From: Clostridium amylolyticum
GTDB taxonomy: Bacteria; Bacillota; Clostridia; Clostridiales; Clostridiaceae
Length of the DNA stretch: 64,000 nt
Direction of reading: 5' to 3'
Assembly (NCBI RefSeq): GCF_900142075.1
Contig: NZ_FQZO01000002.1
Location: forward strand, 496,001-560,000
Part shown: in pieces, positions 58,713-64,000 of the stretch
Position numbering within the stretch: position 1 is the stretch's first letter
Layout of the letters: each line of letters starts with the position of its first letter
Position numbers and translations under genes: made by a program
Notes under the pieces: model-generated
What the model saw: the letters and a program-made list of their open reading frames with translations, nothing else
Told to the model about the DNA's origin: nothing
The model's database searches: none

Positions 58713-59747
58713 ATGCAAAAAGGATGTAAATACGGTACCCACAGGGTTCTAGAACCACAAGGAGTTTTAACTCAAGCAGCTTATAAAATAGATAATAATA
58801 TGGAAATATACTCTAATGAACTTCTTATAGATGTACAATCTTTAAATATTGACTCTGCCAGCTTTACACAAATAGAAGAAGAAGCTCAAGGAGATGTAGA
58901 AAAGATAAAAGAAAAGATATTATCTATAGTAAAAGAAAGGGGAAAGATGCAAAATCCTGTAACTGGCTCTGGTGGAATGCTTATAGGCTCCATAGCTGCT
59001 ATAGGAGATGACTTAAAGCATAGGGATTTAAAGGTGGGAGATAAGATAGCCTCTCTAGTTTCCTTAAGTCTTACACCATTGAAAATCTATGAAATTTTAG
59101 ATGTAAAAAAAGATATAGATAGAGTGGATGTTAAAGCTCAAGCAATACTCTTTGAAAGTGGAATATATGCAAAGCTTCCTTCTGATATGTCAGAAGCTTT
59201 AGCCTTGGCAGCTCTTGATGTAGCTGGGGCCCCTGCTCAAACAGCAAAATTAGTTAAACCCGGTGACAGCGTATTAGTTTTAGGTTCTGCAGGAAAATCT
59301 GGAATGCTATGCTGCTATGAAGCTATGAAAAGAGTAGGCCCTACAGGAAATGTTATAGCCATGGTAAGAAAACAAGCTCAGGCTGATAAGCTCTTATCCT
59401 GGGGATTATGCCATAAAGCTATAGTTTCCGATGCCACTACCCCTATGGATGTATTAAATAAAACCCTAGAAGCAAATAACGGCAAGGAAGTGGATATATC
59501 CATCAGCTGTGTAAATATACCTAACTCAGAGATGTCCTGTATATTGCCTGTTAGAGATAATGGAATAGTTTATTTCTTCTCCATGGCTACCTCCTTTACA
59601 AAAGCTGCACTAGGCGCTGAAGGTATAGGAAAAGATGTAACTATGATCATTGGAAACGGCTATACTAAAGACCACGCAGATATAACCCTTTGGGAATTAA
59701 GAGAAAGTGCCACCTTAAGAAATATATTTGATGAAATGTATCTATAA
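58713..59747 (+). CDS. kdd: L-erythro-3,5-diaminohexanoate dehydrogenase
   Basis: NAD-dependent oxidative deamination of 3,5-diaminohexanoate to 3-keto-5-aminohexanoate; 344 residues. It begins CKYGTHRVLEPQGVLTQAAY, with the Rossmann loop VLVLGSAGKSGMLCCYEAMK and the Kdd-typical VTGSGGMLIG. RBS AAGGGGGAATAAATT. It lies between kce and kamA. Confidence 0.93.
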   Translation: MQKGCKYGTHRVLEPQGVLTQAAYKIDNNMEIYSNELLIDVQSLNIDSASFTQIEEEAQGDVEKIKEKILSIVKERGKMQNPVTGSGGMLIGSIAAIGDDLKHRDLKVGDKIASLVSLSLTPLKIYEILDVKKDIDRVDVKAQAILFESGIYAKLPSDMSEALALAALDVAGAPAQTAKLVKPGDSVLVLGSAGKSGMLCCYEAMKRVGPTGNVIAMVRKQAQADKLLSWGLCHKAIVSDATTPMDVLNKTLEANNGKEVDISISCVNIPNSEMSCILPVRDNGIVYFFSMATSFTKAALGAEGIGKDVTMIIGNGYTKDHADITLWELRESATLRNIFDEMYL

Positions 59748-59761
59748 ATAGGAGGAGTATT

Positions 59762-61036
59762 ATGAAAGTTTATAGGCGCTTTGAACTATTCAAAGACGTG
59801 ACGGATACAGAGTGGCAGGATTGGAAATGGCAGACAAGAAACAAAATTGAAACCTTAGAAGATTTAAAGAAATATCTTCCGCTAACACCAGAAGAAGAGG
59901 AAGGTGTAAAGGAGTGCTTGGGAACCTTAAGGATGGCTATTACGCCTTACTATCTATCACTAATAGACCCTCAAGATCCTTATGACCCTATAAGAAGACA
60001 GGCAATACCTACAGCTCTAGAGATAAAGAAATCCTCTGCAGACCTCTTAGATCCGCTGCACGAGGACAGCGATTCCCCTGTAAAAGGCTTAACTCACAGA
60101 TATCCTGATAGAGTGTTGCTTTTAATTACAGACCAATGCTCCATGTACTGCAGGCACTGCACCCGCAGAAGGTTTGCCGGCCAGCATGACTGCCCTCTAC
60201 CTATGTCCCAGATAGAAGCAGCCATAGAATATATAAGAAATACTCCTCAGATAAGAGATGTGCTTTTATCCGGTGGAGATGCTCTTCTAATATCAGATGA
60301 AAAACTTGAATATATCATAAAGAAACTTAGGGAAATACCTCATGTAGAAATAATTAGAATTGGAACTAGGGTGCCTGTGGTTCTTCCACAAAGAATTACT
60401 GATAACCTGGTAAATATGCTGAAAAAATATCATCCTATATGGGTAAATACTCATTTTAACCATCCTAATGAAATAACAGAGGAGTCAAAAATAGCTTGTG
60501 CAAAGCTTGCAGATGCAGGCATACCTTTAGGAAATCAGTCTGTTTTGCTACGAGGAGTAAACGATTGTGTTCATGTTATGACTAATCTAGTTCATGAACT
60601 GGTTAAGATAAGAGTAAGACCTTATTATATATATCAATGTGACTTATCTTATGGTCTTGAGCATTTTAGGACTCCAGTTTCCAAGGGTATAGAGATTATT
60701 GAAGGTCTTAGAGGACATACTTCAGGTTACTGCGTTCCTACCTTTGTGGTGGATGCACCTGGAGGAGGAGGAAAGACCCCAGTAATGCCAAACTATGTTA
60801 TATCTCAAGCTCCTGGAAAGATAGTACTAAGAAACTTTGAAGGGGTTATTACCACCTACAGCGAACCGGATAATTATAAGGAAGATTGTAATTGTGACCA
60901 TTGCAGAAGCTTAAAAACCTCCAAACTTACCGGAGTTGTTTCCTTGCTGCAAGGCAACAATTTATCCCTTGAACCAGAAAATCTTCCAAGAAGAAAAAGA
61001 AAGCTCACTGAAAATCCAGAACTATTAAAAATATAA
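59762..61036 (+). CDS. kamA: Lysine 2,3-aminomutase
   Basis: Radical SAM and PLP enzyme that converts L-lysine to L-beta-lysine, the first step of the pathway; 424 residues. The cluster motif is CSMYCRHC (Cys126, Cys130, Cys133). The PLP lysine is in GGGGKTPVMPN (Lys338), and lysine-binding Asp residues are at about 294 and 331, agreeing with the numbering of the clostridial enzyme plus one. C-terminal zinc Cys CNCDHC present. RBS AGGAGGAGTATT. 14 bases after kdd. Confidence 0.97.
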   Translation: MKVYRRFELFKDVTDTEWQDWKWQTRNKIETLEDLKKYLPLTPEEEEGVKECLGTLRMAITPYYLSLIDPQDPYDPIRRQAIPTALEIKKSSADLLDPLHEDSDSPVKGLTHRYPDRVLLLITDQCSMYCRHCTRRRFAGQHDCPLPMSQIEAAIEYIRNTPQIRDVLLSGGDALLISDEKLEYIIKKLREIPHVEIIRIGTRVPVVLPQRITDNLVNMLKKYHPIWVNTHFNHPNEITEESKIACAKLADAGIPLGNQSVLLRGVNDCVHVMTNLVHELVKIRVRPYYIYQCDLSYGLEHFRTPVSKGIEIIEGLRGHTSGYCVPTFVVDAPGGGGKTPVMPNYVISQAPGKIVLRNFEGVITTYSEPDNYKEDCNCDHCRSLKTSKLTGVVSLLQGNNLSLEPENLPRRKRKLTENPELLKI

Positions 61037-61055
61037 ATATAAGGAGGGCTGCTGC

Positions 61056-62084
61056 ATGAATGCTTCTCTTGAAAATTTAATAAAGGACTATAATTCCTTA
61101 TGCATTATGGGCATGTGCAAAAATGCTGGAAAAACAGAAGTATTTAACTATCTGTTAAGTAAGACTTCTCATAATGACATGGTCCTTGGAACTACCTCCA
61201 TAGGTAGAGATGGAGAGGAATTAGATGCAGTGACCCTCACTAAAAAACCCAGAATATTTGTAAGAGAAAACACCTTGCTGGCTACCTCTAGACAGAGCCT
61301 TTTTCTTTGTGATTTTACCAAGGAAATATTACATTCCACAGGGATAAACACTCCCATGGGAGAGATAATAATAGTTAGGGCCTTAAGTGGAGGCTATGCT
61401 GATTTGGCTGGCCCCTCTACCCTTTTTGAACTTTCTTCTATTATTGAAAAGCTCTATGAACTTGGTGCTTCAAAAATAATGGTAGATGGTGCTTTAAGCA
61501 GGAAATCTTTTTCCTCCCCTTTTATAACAGAAGCTTGCATTTTAGCTACAGGTGCAGCATTAAGCAGCCATATGGAAAAAGTTATTGATGAAACAACCTT
61601 TACCGTTAGATTATTTTCCCTAGAGGCTATAAAGGACAACCAAATAATTAGAGTAGCAGAAGCCCATGGAGAAAATAATGTGGTGGTAGTTATAAATAAA
61701 TACCATGAGCCAAAAATTCTAAAGGTAGTAAGCTCACTACACTGTTCAAAGGAAATAATAGAAAATGTAGATTCCTTTACCCGTTACATACTGGTTAATG
61801 GTGCTGTTACAGATAAGCTTTTACTAGATTTATTATCTTTAAGGGAAGGTTTAAAAAATATTACTTTATTAGTAAAAGATAGTACTAAACTTATAATTTC
61901 TGAAGATACTTATAATAAATTTATATTCCTAGGGGGAAATATTAAAGTGCTTAAAGAAACCTCTTTATTGGCAGTTACCATAAACCCTACCTCTCCCCAA
62001 GGCTATGAATTTGACTCTCACATATTTAAAGAAAAACTTCAAGAAAAATTAAATGTACCTGTTATTAATATATTTAACCCGTAA
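61056..62084 (+). CDS. kamB: Lysine 5,6-aminomutase reactivase subunit KamB
   Basis: A 342-residue protein with a P-loop (CIMGMCKNAGKTEVFNYLLS) and GTTSIGRDGEELDAVTLTKK, SGGYADLAGPSTLFELSS, VDGALSRKSFSSPFITEACI. This is the small reactivase subunit found between kamA and kamC in clostridial lysine operons; together they exchange damaged cobalamin. The assignment rests on motifs and on gene order. RBS AAGGAGGGCTGCTGC. Confidence 0.85.
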   Translation: MNASLENLIKDYNSLCIMGMCKNAGKTEVFNYLLSKTSHNDMVLGTTSIGRDGEELDAVTLTKKPRIFVRENTLLATSRQSLFLCDFTKEILHSTGINTPMGEIIIVRALSGGYADLAGPSTLFELSSIIEKLYELGASKIMVDGALSRKSFSSPFITEACILATGAALSSHMEKVIDETTFTVRLFSLEAIKDNQIIRVAEAHGENNVVVVINKYHEPKILKVVSSLHCSKEIIENVDSFTRYILVNGAVTDKLLLDLLSLREGLKNITLLVKDSTKLIISEDTYNKFIFLGGNIKVLKETSLLAVTINPTSPQGYEFDSHIFKEKLQEKLNVPVINIFNP

Positions 62085-62132
62085 ATTATTTTTAATGAAT
62101 TTAAAAATAAATAAACTAAGGAGGGGTTACCT

Positions 62133-63620
62133 ATGAAGGATTATTTCATGAAATTTATCTCACCCAGCGTACTTAACCAGATAGGCTTTAACTTTATTAT
62201 GGATGAATTTGCCCCCATAACCCCTTATGGTTTAAACATAAAAAATTCTCTCACCATATATAAACCCGGTGAAGAGGATAAGCTTCAACATGAATTTCTA
62301 ATACTTGAAAAGCTTATTAAAGATATGGGACAAAAGGAAAAAGAATATAATGATTTAAAATTATGCCTAATGAAATTTAAAGATATTTCTGGCTCTATAA
62401 AACGCTGTATAAATAATAATATATTAGATGAAGTAGAGCTATTTGAAATAAAAAATCTATGTATAAACTTAACTAATTTTCAAGGCTTGTGTATGGATAT
62501 AAAGCTTAAAAAAATAATACCCACTTTAAAGCTTAATGATATTCATCCTGTATTAAAGCTTCTAGACCCTGAGGATAAAAAGCTACCTACTTTTTTCATC
62601 TACGATGCTTATAGCAGTACATTAAAGGATATAAGGGAAAGAAAAAAATCTATAGAAAATAAGATGTTCACCTCTTCACCCAAGGAATTAGAAAGCTTAA
62701 AAGCTTTAAGACTTAATATTGTAAATGAAGAACTCCAGGAAGAACTTAAAGTAAAAGAATATTTATCCAATATGTTAAATAAATACATTGAAGATATTAT
62801 AGAAAATTTAAAGAGCCTAGCTGAAGTGGATATACTCCTTGCTAAAGGTGAGCTAGCTATTAAATATGGCGGGAGAAAGCCTGAATTATCTAATGATTTA
62901 ATCATTCATATGGACTCTGCCTTAAACCCTTATATCGCAAAGATTTTAGATTCTAAAGGTAGAACTTTTACCAAGCTATGTATAGAGCTTAACCAAGGCT
63001 CTACAGTAATTACAGGAGCAAATATGGGAGGTAAAACCGTAGCTTTAAAAACTCTCATACTAAATATTCTATTAGTGCATTTTGGTTTCTTTCCTTTTTG
63101 CAAAAGTTTAAAGCTTTGTTTATTCAACTTTGTTTATTTTAGCTCTGAGGATAAACAGAATCTCTCCAAAGGCCTTAGCAGCTTTGGGGGAGAAATAATG
63201 GAGCTTAATGAAGTATTGAATGAAGCTGACAAGGGTAGAGCACTTATAGTTTTAGACGAATTTGCCAGGGGTACAAACCCTAAGGAAGGGGCTATACTCT
63301 GTAGCTCTGTTACCTCTTATATGAATAAATTAAATAGTATAGCTGTTATAGCCACTCATTATCATGGCATAGCTAAGGAAGGTATTTGCCATTATCAGTG
63401 TATAGGATTAAAAAAAGCAGATTTTAACACATTAAATAATAAACTTAAGACCTCTAGAGAAGACTCTATAGAAATAATTCAAGAGTATATGGACTTTAAC
63501 TTAGAAAAGGTATCTGCCTCTTCTGAGGTTCCTAAAGATGCATTAAATATATGTAAGTTATTAAATTTTAAAAAAGAAATAGTAGAAAGTGCAGTAAAAC
63601 TATACGAAAAGGGGGATTAG
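62133..63620 (+). CDS. kamC: Lysine 5,6-aminomutase reactivase ATPase KamC
   Basis: MutS-like ATPase of 495 residues: Walker A TGANMGGKTVALKTLILN near residue 290, VYFSSEDKQNLSKGLSSFGG, Walker B ALIVLDEFARGTNPKEGAIL and ATHYHG. The mismatch-binding domains of MutS are absent, and this shortened form next to kamD is KamC. It is thought to drive cobalamin replacement on KamDE. RBS GGAGGGG. It lies 3 bases before kamD. Confidence 0.9.
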   Translation: MKDYFMKFISPSVLNQIGFNFIMDEFAPITPYGLNIKNSLTIYKPGEEDKLQHEFLILEKLIKDMGQKEKEYNDLKLCLMKFKDISGSIKRCINNNILDEVELFEIKNLCINLTNFQGLCMDIKLKKIIPTLKLNDIHPVLKLLDPEDKKLPTFFIYDAYSSTLKDIRERKKSIENKMFTSSPKELESLKALRLNIVNEELQEELKVKEYLSNMLNKYIEDIIENLKSLAEVDILLAKGELAIKYGGRKPELSNDLIIHMDSALNPYIAKILDSKGRTFTKLCIELNQGSTVITGANMGGKTVALKTLILNILLVHFGFFPFCKSLKLCLFNFVYFSSEDKQNLSKGLSSFGGEIMELNEVLNEADKGRALIVLDEFARGTNPKEGAILCSSVTSYMNKLNSIAVIATHYHGIAKEGICHYQCIGLKKADFNTLNNKLKTSREDSIEIIQEYMDFNLEKVSASSEVPKDALNICKLLNFKKEIVESAVKLYEKGD

Positions 63621-63623
63621 TAT

Positions 63624-64000
63624 ATGGAAAGCAAATTAAACTTAAATTTTCAAAAAGTAGATGAAGCAAGAAATTATGCAAAAAACATCGCATTAGAAAC
63701 TCAAGAATTTATAAACAAACATACCACCACCGCTGTAGAAAGGACGGTATGTAGACTTCTTGGCATTGATGGTGTGGATGAAGTAGGGGTTCCATTAGCT
63801 AACATAGTGGTAGAAAACATATGTAAGGGTGGAGGTTTATCCTTAGGCGCTGCTTATTTTATAGGTAATGCTATGATAGAAACTTCTTTAACTCCTCAAG
63901 AAATAGCAGAGAGAGTATCAAAAGGAGAGCTAGATTTAACTAAGCTTAAGCAAGAGGATTTATTTAATATACAACTTGCTTTAAACCCTATAGTAAATAA
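63624..64000 (+). CDS. kamD: Lysine 5,6-aminomutase alpha subunit, partial
   Basis: The first 125 residues are present and the gene runs off the right edge. It begins MESKLNLNFQKVDEARNYAK, with RTVCRLLGIDGVDEVGVPLA and ANIVVENICKGGGLSLGAAY, the N-terminal helices of KamD. The enzyme shifts the amino group of beta-lysine from C6 to C5 using PLP and adenosylcobalamin. GGGGGATTAGTAT gives the RBS. kamE is expected next. Confidence 0.93.
   Translation, partial: MESKLNLNFQKVDEARNYAKNIALETQEFINKHTTTAVERTVCRLLGIDGVDEVGVPLANIVVENICKGGGLSLGAAYFIGNAMIETSLTPQEIAERVSKGELDLTKLKQEDLFNIQLALNPIVN

Overview
The window is low-GC, densely coded DNA from an anaerobic Gram-positive bacterium. It is most likely a Clostridium of the amino-acid-fermenting kind. 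Reasons: strong purine-rich ribosome binding sites, frequent TTG/GTG starts, and a complete-looking lysine fermentation operon (kal, kce, kdd, kamA, kamB, kamC, kamD) at the right edge. The murA-walJ-rlmH neighbourhood and the dnaD/dnaC helicase-loader pair also fit a Firmicute chromosome.

Layout. 0.3-11.6 kb: a chemoreceptor, a stand-alone effector-binding protein, a GNAT, a tight permease-ATPase-response regulator-kinase operon, a metallophosphoesterase and a DUF4474 protein. 11.6-27.1 kb: accessory DNA downstream of rlmH. It holds a thiD/pdxK fragment, a 33-residue holin-like type I toxin, an unknown protein, a chloramphenicol acetyltransferase, a mannitol-type PTS operon without mtlD, an AraC regulator with a C45 peptidase-like protein, a GNAT, a broken AAA-ATPase gene, and a MarR-controlled unknown gene. 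27.1-36.5 kb: housekeeping genes (rlmH, a YjbR-like protein, an MGMT-like protein, dusA, walJ, murA, dUTPase, a LysR regulator). 36.6-53.5 kb: a subtilisin-like protease, an M23 peptidase, dnaD-dnaC, seven tRNA genes, Nudix enzymes, two thiM paralogues, two acyl-ACP thioesterases and an sdpI/sdpR-like pair. 53.8-64 kb: purA with a PurR-like control region, a CPBP protease, then a lysine riboswitch followed by the lysine fermentation operon, which runs off the window.

Main observation. The last codons of rlmH (encoding GEPYHK-stop) recur four more times downstream of rlmH, always in the same orientation, at about 23.68, 13.53, 13.45 and 12.02 kb. The copies near 12.0 and 13.5 kb, and rlmH itself, also carry the same hairpin after the stop. 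The rlmH 3' end is the attachment site of staphylococcal SCC elements, so this looks like a chain of cassettes inserted at rlmH: D-C 3.5 kb, C-B 10.1 kb, B-A 1.4 kb. No recombinase gene lies between the sites here. Two copies are followed by the same roughly 75 bp with an extended -10 promoter, one placed before the toxin and one before the chloramphenicol acetyltransferase.

Second observation. A lysine riboswitch aptamer with a downstream terminator stands before a lysine-degrading operon. That makes biological sense only if ligand binding turns expression on, the reverse of the usual biosynthetic L-box.

Coordinates of several genes were shortened from the longest reading frame because a clear Shine-Dalgarno sequence points to an internal start. 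This is stated in each entry. All functional calls come from reading the sequence without database searches.
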